The position numbers and the translations under genes are program-made. The notes under the pieces were generated by a model. It was not told where the DNA came from, ran no database searches, and saw only the letters and a list, made by a program, of their open reading frames with translations. Below, piece after piece: positions 17,314 to 25,971 of a DNA stretch of 64,000 bases (positions within the stretch are counted from its first letter, which is position 1; every line of letters starts with the position of its first letter). The stretch covers positions 1 through 64,000 of the forward strand of contig CATJWN010000040.1 of assembly GCA_949745595.1 (NCBI GenBank). Reading direction: 5' to 3'. This stretch comes from an uncultured Clostridia bacterium. Its GTDB lineage: Bacteria; Bacillota; Clostridia; TANB77; CAG-508.

Positions 17314-18753
17314 TTAAAACATATTCCAATCCATATTTTGTTTTTTATTAAAAACAACTTTTACATTTTCTTCTATATCCATTGGAATTTCTTTAATATT
17401 TTTATTCCAACTTGGCTTATATTCAGAAATAGGATTGTCTCTTAATTCATTCGCTAAAGGATGTTCTGTATATATCATTTTATCTAACAAAAGTGGCTTA
17501 TTTCCTCTTAAATTAACTAATAACTTATTAGCAGGTAGTCTTAAAATTTCGTCACTATTCAGTAGATTTCTCTTTATACTACCCACATTTTTTTGACCAA
17601 AATTTAAAGTGCCATCAATTCCAGCTTCTGTCCTTATACTTTGATTTTCTGCAGTAGCAACACCAAGCAAACTTGAAAAGTATTCTGCTGTCAAAGTATC
17701 ATTTGCAGCTAAACAAAGTCTTGTATCACAGTTTCCTATTATCTCATCAGCTAAGCCGTTTGGATATCTATTTTGAAACTGTCCTATGTTTTGTACTATT
17801 GGAATTAAGTTTATATCTCTACTCCTTACTGTGCTTATCTTTTTATTAAAGTCTGGTATTTGACCTATATTTGCAAACTCATCCAGTAAAAAATATACTC
17901 CTACATCACATTTTCCGTTTTCCTTACTATCTGCATACTTTACGAGTTTTGAAAACAAAAAAACATAAAATAGTGAAGATAAAAAATCATATGTACTTGT
18001 CATATCACTTGTTATGCAAAAATACGCACATTTTTCTTTTCCTGGTAGTTCTAAATCAATATCATTTTCTGAAGTTAAATCTTGTACATGTTTATTTTGA
18101 AACGCTTGTAATCTTGTTCCTAATCCAGTTAATACACTAGCTTTTATAGTATCAGAACCACTTGAAAAAATATTATAGCTCATCCTAGCCGGACTATCAA
18201 GTGGCAATTTTCTAAACATATTATCTATATCTGCAACATCTCCACTCGCAATTTTAAAATAAACATCTTTTAAAGAGTTAGTTTTTAGTGACTTTTCTAA
18301 AAAATAAAATTCAAACGCTTTAAGTAAATTCTCTTCAGCACGAGGCCAAAACTCATCTCCCTTTATCTTATTTTGTGTATTAGTTATTATTACCTCTGTA
18401 CTTACTTGCACATCATTGATAGTTTCATTTTGGGCTAATGGATTAAACCTATCTGAATGTGTCATATCGCACAAATTAAAAACTTTTACTGTATATCCTT
18501 TTTTTCTTAACATATATGAAGTTTTACGATATATTTCCCCTTTTGGATCTGTGCAGATAATAGACTTTCCTAGATGTACTAATTGCAATATATTAGTAAG
18601 TACAAAACTAATAGTTTTCATGCTTCCAGAGCTTCCAACAACAGTAATATTATTATTGAAATATGAATCCAAAGGAAGTGTTATAATTTTCCCGTCCTTT
18701 TTGCCTAATATAAGCCCTTGTTTATGGTTCGCTTTTAACTCTATATTCTCCAT
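17314..18753 (-). CDS. Type IV coupling protein VirD4/TraG, ATPase part
   Basis: The 479-residue protein is the soluble ATPase of a VirD4-type coupling protein: Walker A GSSGSMKT (residues 40-47), CTDPKGEIYRKT (about 67-78), FLLDEFANIGQIPDF (about 268) and VQNIGQFQNRYP (about 299). It delivers relaxase-bound DNA to the type IV channel. The membrane anchor is encoded separately by the overlapping gene upstream, 32 bases of overlap in the +1 frame. ATG 18753 has AGGAG at 9 bases, so reinitiation is possible. No CGG lies at this junction. Confidence 0.85.
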   Translation of the reverse strand: MENIELKANHKQGLILGKKDGKIITLPLDSYFNNNITVVGSSGSMKTISFVLTNILQLVHLGKSIICTDPKGEIYRKTSYMLRKKGYTVKVFNLCDMTHSDRFNPLAQNETINDVQVSTEVIITNTQNKIKGDEFWPRAEENLLKAFEFYFLEKSLKTNSLKDVYFKIASGDVADIDNMFRKLPLDSPARMSYNIFSSGSDTIKASVLTGLGTRLQAFQNKHVQDLTSENDIDLELPGKEKCAYFCITSDMTSTYDFLSSLFYVFLFSKLVKYADSKENGKCDVGVYFLLDEFANIGQIPDFNKKISTVRSRDINLIPIVQNIGQFQNRYPNGLADEIIGNCDTRLCLAANDTLTAEYFSSLLGVATAENQSIRTEAGIDGTLNFGQKNVGSIKRNLLNSDEILRLPANKLLVNLRGNKPLLLDKMIYTEHPLANELRDNPISEYKPSWNKNIKEIPMDIEENVKVVFNKKQNMDWNMF

Positions 18754-19075
18754 AATCTATCACTCCTAACACATTTGTAATGTCCTCATTATCCATCCAA
18801 TTTGCTGTTCCAAAAGTACCATCTTCCAATTTCAATTTAATGCCCTTAATTTCATCTTTTTCATTTTTGACCAGTAATTTTACTACTATAAATATAAAAA
18901 TGAAAATTAAGGCAATTATGAATGAAATTACCACATATAAAATCACACTCAGACTAATCTCTCTATCAAAGCAATTACTTAAGACTTTAAAATAGCTTTT
19001 CAAATTTAAAATTATCACCAAATAATTTATAAGCAAAAAAAATAAAGCTACATTTGCTATAACTTTTTTATTCAT
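18722..19075 (-). CDS. VirD4 membrane-anchor part (split coupling protein)
   Basis: The 117-residue product has two hydrophobic segments (about 7-26 and 42-67) followed by KLEDGTFGTANWMDNEDI, the linker typical just after the membrane anchor of VirD4/TraG proteins. It ends where the ATPase part begins in the next frame. Either the coupling protein is truly two polypeptides or ribosomes shift +1 near GTT AAA AGC, which would fuse ...EYRVK to ANHKQGL. Confidence 0.7.
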   Translation of the reverse strand: MNKKVIANVALFFLLINYLVIILNLKSYFKVLSNCFDREISLSVILYVVISFIIALIFIFIFIVVKLLVKNEKDEIKGIKLKLEDGTFGTANWMDNEDITNVLGVIDYGEYRVKSEP

Positions 19076-19943
19076 ATATGTTAAATTCTCCTTTTATAAA
19101 ACTATCAAATTCAATTGGATAATAATTCTGGTTTGGCATTTCTTTTTCCAATAACACTAAACATTCTCTACTACAAATAATATCTACCTTTTTATCTTTA
19201 TTCTCTTTCAAAAAATATTTTAATAGATTGATTTTTTCTGTATCTATAAAATAAAAACAAGATACAAATTTTCTCTTTCTATCAGTGTAATCACAAAAAT
19301 TATATTCAGATATAAATACTTTATCTTGATATAAACTCTGTATTATCTGGGACCAATTTACTTTACTGATATAACCTAATTTATCTAAATTATTTAAACT
19401 ACTTTCAATAATTAGAACTTCTTTTAGTCCAAAACAAAACTGATTTAAATCAATTTTTGAAATATCTTCTACAAATATAATAATGTTTTTGTATTCTTTC
19501 TCTTTTTGAATATCATAGAAAACTGAATCTATATATTTTTTATTTTGCTTTTGACTTATATAGTAAGTTAAGTACTCTTTCTTATTGATTACAATAGAAC
19601 CAATATAACGCCTAGATTTTATTGTAAAAATCTCTTTGTCTTTTAACTTGAACGAAGGTATAAATTTAATATTGCTTTTATAAAAAAGCACTGCTGCAAT
19701 ATAACTTATTAAAACTTGTCTTTCTATATACTTTTTTGAATAAGCCATTTTTGTACTAAAATCATAGCCTAAACTTTTTAAATACTTTTTACCATTATCA
19801 CTCAATATATATGTTCCTGTACTGTGCTTTTTGATATAGTCATTATTTAATAAATCTGAAATTTGCCTTCGATAATATTCAGATGTATTAAATAAAAATT
19901 TAGCATCACTACACTTTAAAAAATGATATTCATATAAAAACAC
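19068..19943 (-). CDS. Replication-relaxation-like winged-helix protein
   Basis: The 291-residue protein starts at GTG 19943 or possibly earlier (open to 19985). Its N-terminus is winged-helix-like (FLYEYHFLKCSDAKFLFN, then RRQISDLLNNDYIKK). The central part alternates strands and helices (YISQKQNKKYIDSV, KNIIIFVEDI). This resembles the replication-relaxation family found near oriT in Gram-positive conjugative elements. It overlaps the VirD4 anchor gene by 8 bases. Call is tentative. Confidence 0.45.
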   Translation of the reverse strand: MFLYEYHFLKCSDAKFLFNTSEYYRRQISDLLNNDYIKKHSTGTYILSDNGKKYLKSLGYDFSTKMAYSKKYIERQVLISYIAAVLFYKSNIKFIPSFKLKDKEIFTIKSRRYIGSIVINKKEYLTYYISQKQNKKYIDSVFYDIQKEKEYKNIIIFVEDISKIDLNQFCFGLKEVLIIESSLNNLDKLGYISKVNWSQIIQSLYQDKVFISEYNFCDYTDRKRKFVSCFYFIDTEKINLLKYFLKENKDKKVDIICSRECLVLLEKEMPNQNYYPIEFDSFIKGEFNIYE

Positions 19944-20019
19944 TAAGAACTCTTTTTCAATCTTGTTAGGAAATTTATTTTTAATAGCTCATCACCACCA
20001 TCCTATAAATTTATCTTGG

Positions 20020-20185
20020 CTAGTCCTATGATAGCTTACAGCTATCACAGTCCTAACCTAATTAGCTTAAATCAACATTTAAAAATTGTATAAAGCTGTA
20101 AATAAGTATATTTTCAGTATTTAATTTTTACTCCCAAATTCGACAAAAGTATCTAACTTTTATAAACTAAATTTTGTCGAATACT
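20020..20185. other. Candidate oriT or control region with nested repeats
   Basis: In a 208-base gene-free gap, TGATAGCT-TAC-AGCTATCA (20029-20047) is flanked on both sides by the direct repeat AGTCCTA. Further right, ATTCGACAAAA (20138-20148) and TTTTGTCGAAT (20172-20182) form an 11-bp inverted repeat. Position next to coupling and relaxation genes fits an oriT, but no nic site can be named. Confidence 0.4.
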
Positions 20186-20193
20186 GTCTACTA

Positions 20194-20781
20194 CTAAACA
20201 AATACTTTTTCTAAGAAATTAGCAATATCTTTTGATGAAGATATATAAACTTCTGTATGAGGTATTTCTGAAAATTCACCTTTTACACAATAAAACATAT
20301 TTTTAATATCATCATCTACAATAACACCTGATAAAAGTAAACCATCTGGAATAGGTTTTATGTTTTTATTATCTATGTCCCAATTTTTTTGGTTATCAAA
20401 AACTTTTATAAATATAAAAGCACCTTCTTCAAACATTCCCTTAAACTCTTTAGAAGCCTCAGCAACATTTAATAATATTCTCTTATATGTATGTGTTTTA
20501 GTGTTCTTATACTTAGGCATTGTTTCTGGAATATATAGTTTTAAACTAGTACCTACAACTTCTGCCTTATACTCATCATCTATAAAACTTATCTTATCAT
20601 CAGCATCCTCAATAATTTCGTTATACTTCTTGATTTCATTTAAGATTTTAAATCTTCTCTTTTCAAATTCTTTTAAAAAGTTCTCTACCTGTATCTCTGT
20701 TAAACTATTACAATTAACAACTTTATCTATTTCTTTTTCTAATTCAATCAATTCTTCTAAAAATTCTTCTCTTATTACCAT
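20194..20781 (-). CDS. Protein with RusA-like Holliday-junction resolvase domain
   Basis: The 195-residue protein has a charged helical N-terminus (1-65) and a C-terminal domain with the RusA pattern: NWDIDNKNIKPIPDGL (about 133-148) and GVIVDDDIKN (about 152-161), supplying the Asp residues that bind metal in RusA. RusA resolves four-way junctions. The N-terminal extension is unusual. Confidence 0.6.
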   Translation of the reverse strand: MVIREEFLEELIELEKEIDKVVNCNSLTEIQVENFLKEFEKRRFKILNEIKKYNEIIEDADDKISFIDDEYKAEVVGTSLKLYIPETMPKYKNTKTHTYKRILLNVAEASKEFKGMFEEGAFIFIKVFDNQKNWDIDNKNIKPIPDGLLLSGVIVDDDIKNMFYCVKGEFSEIPHTEVYISSSKDIANFLEKVFV

Positions 20782-20830
20782 TATCTTATGTCCTTTCTAA
20801 TTTTTAGGGCAAAGTCAATATACTTACATT

Positions 20831-21091
20831 TTATACTTTTTCATAATTTTCAATGATAGCTTGTTCTATAAGTTTTCTAACATCATTATTTATTGGGTGA
20901 TAATACTCAAATCTTTTAATTTCTTTTCTTCTAATTAAAGTTTGTGCTGGCATAACGATAAACAGCCCTCTTTCTCCATTTATTAACTTAATTCCTTTCA
21001 AAACAATAGCTTCATTTAAAACTATATTAGCATAAGCTAATAGTTTGCCTTTTCCTTCCATTTTAATTATTTGTACATCTGTAATTTCCAT
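20831..21091 (-). CDS. SpoVG-family protein
   Basis: The 86-residue protein matches SpoVG: MEITDVQIIKM, then GIKLINGERGLFIVMP (SpoVG has IKVIDG..GLFVAMP) and HPINNDVRKLIEQAI (SpoVG has HPINSDTREKI). SpoVG binds DNA/RNA and regulates genes in Bacillota; ICE copies are common. Confidence 0.85.
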   Translation of the reverse strand: MEITDVQIIKMEGKGKLLAYANIVLNEAIVLKGIKLINGERGLFIVMPAQTLIRRKEIKRFEYYHPINNDVRKLIEQAIIENYEKV

Positions 21092-21124
21092 ATTACAATT
21101 CCTCCTTTATTTTTAAAATTTAAA

Positions 21125-21147
21125 AGAGATGCCATTTTGACATCTCT
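21125..21147 (-). terminator. Terminator after the 65-residue ICE gene
   Basis: AGAGATG-N9-CATCTCT forms a 7-bp stem, followed on the minus strand by TTTTAAATTTT. It separates the small gene from the SpoVG gene. Confidence 0.65.
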
Positions 21148-21161
21148 AATCTATATTTACT

Positions 21162-21356
21162 TTATTGTAACTCACTATGTGCATAGTAAGTTATTTTATT
21201 ACCCATTTCTACATTTGAGTATTTTAATTTTTTTACTTCGTCTGGAGCATCTTCAACCATTCCCTCATATACTTGTTCATTATCAAGTATTACTTTAATG
21301 TCTATTAGTCTTGCTCCACCTATTGGCATATATGCTCTTTCTTCATTTGTTTTCAT
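21162..21356 (-). CDS. Small ICE protein, 64 residues
   Basis: The start is ATG 21356 (MKTNEERAYMPIGGARL) after GAGGTGG. The core, DIKVILDNEQVYEGMVEDAP, predicts two strands and an acidic turn. Similar small proteins are seen in clostridial ICEs; function unknown. Confidence 0.6.
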   Translation of the reverse strand: MKTNEERAYMPIGGARLIDIKVILDNEQVYEGMVEDAPDEVKKLKYSNVEMGNKITYYAHSELQ

Positions 21357-21466
21357 CACTATCTCCACCTCAAATTACAAAATATAACTTTATATTATCT
21401 TCTTTAGAATTAATTTTTATCATAAAACTATTAAAAATACAATAAAAAAAATATTACAAAATAATA

Positions 21467-21505
21467 ATATCACAATTTGAGATATTTTATCTCATTTTGT
21501 GATAT
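21467..21505 (-). terminator. Terminator of the surface-protein operon
   Basis: ATATCACAA-T-TTGAGATA pairs with TATCTCA-TT-TTGTGATAT around a TTT loop. T-rich sequence follows on the minus strand. Confidence 0.7.
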
Positions 21506-21513
21506 TTTATATT

Positions 21514-23553
21514 CTATCTAACCAAAGAATCTTTATTCAAAGTAAATGTCAATTCTTTTTCTAACCCAACACTATTTACAACTACAACTTTGTAATTTCC
21601 ATATCTTTCAAATACTGTACCATTTGTAAAGTCTGTTCCATTACCTGAAAATTGGTTATTATTATCATTGTACCAATATTTTGCAGATACCACACCAGAT
21701 AATAAATCTTCAAAGGTAACTTTAGCAACATTTTTCAAATCATATTTATACTCAACAGTAATGTCTTGTTCAGTATAAGTTCCGCTACTATTTGTAGGAA
21801 CAGATATAACATCATATCCATCTATGTTTTTTGGAGTTGTTTCATATCTTTCACCTAAATTTCCTGTTATCATTTCTTCTGAAAGTGTGTTTCCAAAATA
21901 ATCTTTATATTTTATCTTAACATTGCATCCACGCCAAACTATAATATATTCATCATCATTTACATACTTATACCAATCAGCATTTTTAGTTAAAGTAACT
22001 TTTTCTAATTCTGTATTTGCACAAGAATTACTTGCTGTTTTTACCAGTTTTCTTTTAAAGAAATACTGTGATGGTGTTACTTCAAATGTAGGATACTGAT
22101 CATTTGTGTTAATATAGTTATCTCTTTGACCTAGATAAACTTTTCCTCTGATAGTACCACCATAGATATTGCAACTACTATCTTCATTTTTACTATGATT
22201 TATAGCATACTGTGTATTAGAATGAAGATTTACATTAGTAATTGTCATTCTGCCTGAATAACTTGGGTTAGTATATATTCCCACTGTATTTTCATATATA
22301 TTTCCACCAGTTATATTTAAATTACCACCACCAAAATTAACACCCTGTTCATTATTAAAAATATTATATGAAGATAAATTTATCACTCCACTAACATTCC
22401 TAGTAACAATTCCATAAGTATTATTTTTTATTACTATATTACTTTGATTAAAATTTGCTGTACCATTAAAGCCTTCATAACAAATTGCAATTGCATTATT
22501 TACAAAATCACTAGTTCTTCCATTATCTGTACCAAAAACTATATTTCCATTTCCTTGCACTAAAATTCCTGTATCGCAGTAGGCTACAAGACAAGATTTT
22601 ATCTCTGCTGTCGCACCACCATTAACAACCATTCCTATATTTCCACTTCCACCATCTAAAATTGTACTTTCCTGTAAAATTACCTTTCCACCAGTTAGAA
22701 CGCTTGTCCCAATTACACCTCTTACATTAAAGGCTCTTGTATCAATTACCATTGAATATAATGTTAAAATTCCACCATTTTGAACAGTTATAAAAGTTCC
22801 AGTTCCAGAATATCTTAACGCATTATCATTACTAGCTGGACATATCATTACAGGGTAATTGATATATATAGGACTTGATACATTTATTCCACTACACACT
22901 CTAATTGTTGAAGCTCTACTATTAATAGCATTCCTTAAGTCTGACTCATTATAAACATCAACCATAGCTCTTGCCTGAGCAGCTTTAACCATACTTTGCT
23001 CAACTACATTTTCTTTGGTTTCAATTACTTCTTCACTTAATAAATTCTTTTTTACGGCTGCAATTTGCATTACTTTTGTATTGCTAGCACTCTTCTTTTC
23101 TTCGCCCTTTTTAAAATATTGAACATTCACAGTAGGTGCTGTTTTATCAATAAGTACAACAATTTCTGTTGTATTTCCTGATGTATCAATTGCACTTATT
23201 TTATAGTATCCATCATCAGTAAATTTTTTTCCTGTTTCAAACTTTTGTGCTGGAATATTATTAAAATCTTTAGATTTAGGGTTATATATGTACTTATTTT
23301 CTTTAATTTTAATATTATCTGTTGTCTTTACTGTAATTTCACAATTATTTTTTATAATGTCATTTATATTTGTTTTATCATAACTACCATTATTATGATT
23401 TGATTCTATTTGAATAATAGGTGCTGTCTTATCAATATAAACACTCATACCTATTGCATCACTCAATATGTATTTTGCATAAGAATTATATTGTACAAAA
23501 CCTAATAAAATTGCCAAAGATGCGATTAAACTAATAATTATTTTTTTGCTCAT
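21514..23553 (-). CDS. Secreted beta-helix surface protein with Ig-like and MucBP-like domains
   Basis: The 679-residue protein has an N-terminal signal/anchor helix (about 5-24) and SYAKYILSDA, like SipW-dependent leaders. Two Ig-like segments marked DKTAPI and DKTAPTV follow (about 42-145). Residues about 205-480 are a right-handed parallel beta-helix rich in Asn/Gly repeats. A MucBP-like domain (VKIKYKDYFGNTL, about 545-610) and a final Ig-like domain follow. No LPXTG is present. It is the last gene of a surface module with SipW and TasA-like genes; adhesion or matrix role is inferred. Confidence 0.7.
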   Translation of the reverse strand: MSKKIIISLIASLAILLGFVQYNSYAKYILSDAIGMSVYIDKTAPIIQIESNHNNGSYDKTNINDIIKNNCEITVKTTDNIKIKENKYIYNPKSKDFNNIPAQKFETGKKFTDDGYYKISAIDTSGNTTEIVVLIDKTAPTVNVQYFKKGEEKKSASNTKVMQIAAVKKNLLSEEVIETKENVVEQSMVKAAQARAMVDVYNESDLRNAINSRASTIRVCSGINVSSPIYINYPVMICPASNDNALRYSGTGTFITVQNGGILTLYSMVIDTRAFNVRGVIGTSVLTGGKVILQESTILDGGSGNIGMVVNGGATAEIKSCLVAYCDTGILVQGNGNIVFGTDNGRTSDFVNNAIAICYEGFNGTANFNQSNIVIKNNTYGIVTRNVSGVINLSSYNIFNNEQGVNFGGGNLNITGGNIYENTVGIYTNPSYSGRMTITNVNLHSNTQYAINHSKNEDSSCNIYGGTIRGKVYLGQRDNYINTNDQYPTFEVTPSQYFFKRKLVKTASNSCANTELEKVTLTKNADWYKYVNDDEYIIVWRGCNVKIKYKDYFGNTLSEEMITGNLGERYETTPKNIDGYDVISVPTNSSGTYTEQDITVEYKYDLKNVAKVTFEDLLSGVVSAKYWYNDNNNQFSGNGTDFTNGTVFERYGNYKVVVVNSVGLEKELTFTLNKDSLVR

Positions 23554-24416
23554 TTTATTACCTCCTCCCCATTAACATTTATTTTAAATCTATAGCTTTC
23601 TAATTTCTTTCCATCACTTGTATCAATAATGTCTTGTGTACCTTTATCATTTTCTATCTCATAAGGCCAGTACCATTCAATTATTATCTCTGTTTCACTA
23701 TGCTTTTTAGCTTTTCCAATTAGTTCTTTTTCTAATTCTTGTAATGATTTATACTCTTTTTCCTGACCTTTAATTTTGAATAATAAATTATTTGGTTTTT
23801 CATTTGTAATATTTTCAAAATTTATAGAATATTTCATATCTACGGTACTATTTTTAGTACTAATTATAATTGAAAATTCTCCTTGAACACCTGGTGCAAT
23901 TTTATTCTTTGCAACACTTTCTGCTTTCATAGTGTTAGGTAAACTAATTTCTTCAGATGTGCTTGAAATATTCTTAAAATTTACATCAAAAACATAAGTA
24001 TTCTTTTCTTCTTTATCTAAATCAACAGACAATAACGAAAAGTCTATAAATCCAAAATATTTCTGTATAATTCCATTATCACTTATAGGATTAAAACATA
24101 ACATGAACGCTAAAAGTGCTGATATAAAAAATAAAATTAAAAATAAAAAAGCTCTTCTTATTCTTATCTGAATATTAAAAACTTCATTTTTCTCATTTAT
24201 AAATTCAATTTCATAATCACCTTCATATTCTAGTTCTGAATAATTATCTAATGGTATCTTTTCTACTTCATCATCTTTTCTTTTTATTAAAAAGGCTTTT
24301 CCAAAAAATCTTAACTGTACTTTATTTCTATATTTATTGACTTTATCTAACTTTGGAATATCATCATTGATTTTTATTCCATAAAATTTTTCTTTTTCAT
24401 TTTTATTATTAGTCAT
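23550..24416 (-). CDS. Membrane protein with TasA-like extracellular domain
   Basis: The 288-residue protein has a cytoplasmic N-terminal beta domain (1-107), one transmembrane helix (about 108-127), and an outer domain that shares KIAPGVQGEFSIII and IEWYWPYE with the TasA-like protein at 25387-25971. The cytoplasmic domain plus TM suggests a membrane-bound assembly or anchor protein for TasA-like fibres; this is inferred. Its stop overlaps the next start by 4 bases. Confidence 0.6.
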   Translation of the reverse strand: MTNNKNEKEKFYGIKINDDIPKLDKVNKYRNKVQLRFFGKAFLIKRKDDEVEKIPLDNYSELEYEGDYEIEFINEKNEVFNIQIRIRRAFLFLILFFISALLAFMLCFNPISDNGIIQKYFGFIDFSLLSVDLDKEEKNTYVFDVNFKNISSTSEEISLPNTMKAESVAKNKIAPGVQGEFSIIISTKNSTVDMKYSINFENITNEKPNNLLFKIKGQEKEYKSLQELEKELIGKAKKHSETEIIIEWYWPYEIENDKGTQDIIDTSDGKKLESYRFKINVNGEEVIK

Positions 24417-24923
24417 TTAAATCACCTCTGACTGAACAGCTTCAACTTTTATTTGTACATTTCCAGTAATATCTTCTATTATTGCTGGATCATTTTCATA
24501 TTTTACAATTAGCTTATACTCATCTGTGTGTCTTTGTATGCCTTTTAAATTTAAAGTTTCTGTTTTATTATTATTCAAATTTATTTTTGTACCATTTTTT
24601 AAAAGTTCAAATTTTAAATTAGCTTTAGAAGAATTTATTATCTCAATAGTATAATCCATATCAACATCACTAATTTCTTGCAATTTATGATTCTTTACAG
24701 AAAAAGTATATTCTGTATCTTGAATCCCATCTATTTTTATATTTTGCTCTCCATCAACTACAAAAATTGGTTTTGCAACATCTGCAATGCTATTAGAAGC
24801 AATATTTCTACTATATTTTGATAAAGTTCTTCCAAATAAAAACATTAGCAACAACAAAATTACTAATGCAACTAATACTACTATTAAACATATATTTAAT
24901 ACTTTTTTATTTTCTACTTTCAT
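24417..24923 (-). CDS. SipW-type secreted protein, TasA-like, 168 residues
   Basis: The N-terminus has a long hydrophobic helix (about 9-30), then FGRTLSKYSRNIAS, typical of SipW-dependent signal peptides. The rest is a beta-sandwich-like sequence (YTFSVKNHK, MDYTIEIINSSKANLKFEL). It begins 16 bases after the SipW gene and abuts the next gene. A minor fibre subunit is likely. Confidence 0.6.
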   Translation of the reverse strand: MKVENKKVLNICLIVVLVALVILLLLMFLFGRTLSKYSRNIASNSIADVAKPIFVVDGEQNIKIDGIQDTEYTFSVKNHKLQEISDVDMDYTIEIINSSKANLKFELLKNGTKINLNNNKTETLNLKGIQRHTDEYKLIVKYENDPAIIEDITGNVQIKVEAVQSEVI

Positions 24924-24939
24924 ACTCTCAAATTCCTCT

Positions 24940-25377
24940 CTACAAAATTATTAAAAGCAATATAACAGCTAAAATTATCAATAAATAATGCTCATACATT
25001 ACTCTCAAAAGTTTAGCATTTAATATTACTTTTCCCTCTATATTTTCTTTTAAAACTACTTGATTATCTTCAATGTTGTTGTTATCGCCTTTGGTTACAA
25101 AACTATTCCCTTCCTTATCAACAATTCTATGAGTTACAAAATACTTGTCTTCAACATTATAAGTAATAATATCTCCAACTTCATAATTTGCACATTCTTT
25201 AATAATAATAACATCACCAACAGAAAGCTCTGGCTCCATACTACCAGAGCTAACAATTAGTGAACCTATTCCACAAAATTTTATCAAATTAGTATAATGT
25301 GTAATTCCATATAATAAAACTAAACTAAATACTACTGATAAAACAATCGAAACTAATATATTTATTATTCTTCTCAT
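24940..25377 (-). CDS. Signal peptidase I, SipW-like (S26B)
   Basis: The 145-residue protein has an N-terminal TM helix (about 7-28), the catalytic SGSMEP (S46) and, in place of the usual lysine, H83 in VTHRIV, as in the Ser/His ER-type group to which SipW belongs. GDNNNIEDN matches the box GDNN..D. A second TM helix ends the protein. SipW matures TasA and TapA in Bacillus. The three adjacent genes encode substrates of this type. Confidence 0.85.
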   Translation of the reverse strand: MRRIINILVSIVLSVVFSLVLLYGITHYTNLIKFCGIGSLIVSSGSMEPELSVGDVIIIKECANYEVGDIITYNVEDKYFVTHRIVDKEGNSFVTKGDNNNIEDNQVVLKENIEGKVILNAKLLRVMYEHYLLIILAVILLLIIL

Positions 25378-25386
25378 AATTATCTT

Positions 25387-25971
25387 TTATTTTGAAGGAA
25401 CAACTTGTACACCAGTAACTTCAACATCAAAAGTATAATCTAAAGCTTTTAAACCTTCAGTAGTATCAATTTCATCTTCTTTAGTTATTACACCAGTAGT
25501 TTTATCTCCATAAGGCCATTCCCACTCAATAGTTAATGTTCTTACTTTATTTTCATCATTAGCATTTATTGTTCCTGTTAAATATTGCTCTAATTCCTCA
25601 ATATTTTCTACTGTATTATCTTTAAATTTATATATTAAATTTGTTGGCTTATTAGTTTCATTTTTGAAGTCAACCATATAATCAACACCAACTTCACTTG
25701 TACTAGAATCAATAATTAAGTCAAAACTACCTTTTGCACCAGGAGCAATTTTTCCATTAGTTAAAGTATTTTTGTCATACGTTTCTGCTAACTTAATTGT
25801 AGTAAATTGCTCGGTTTCCTCATTTACTTTAAAGCTCCATTTTGCAATCTGAGTTTCACCATCTCCTACAACTTTATTTGTATATTTAGAAAAAGTTGTA
25901 TTTATAAAAACACCTGCAACTATTGCTGCAAGTGTTACTCCCACTAGTCCAATTTTAACAAATCTATTCAT
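25387..25971 (-). CDS. TasA-like matrix fibre protein
   Basis: The 194-residue protein has a SipW-type leader (hydrophobic 6-24, TTFSKYTNKVVGDG), then a TasA/camelysin-like sandwich: AKWSFKVNEE, KIAPGAKGSFDLII, VDYMVDFKN, TIEWEWPYGDK. TasA-like proteins form extracellular fibres. It overlaps the adhesin gene stop by 8 bases and precedes the SipW gene by 9 bases, so peptidase and substrate are co-expressed. Confidence 0.75.
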   Translation of the reverse strand: MNRFVKIGLVGVTLAAIVAGVFINTTFSKYTNKVVGDGETQIAKWSFKVNEETEQFTTIKLAETYDKNTLTNGKIAPGAKGSFDLIIDSSTSEVGVDYMVDFKNETNKPTNLIYKFKDNTVENIEELEQYLTGTINANDENKVRTLTIEWEWPYGDKTTGVITKEDEIDTTEGLKALDYTFDVEVTGVQVVPSK

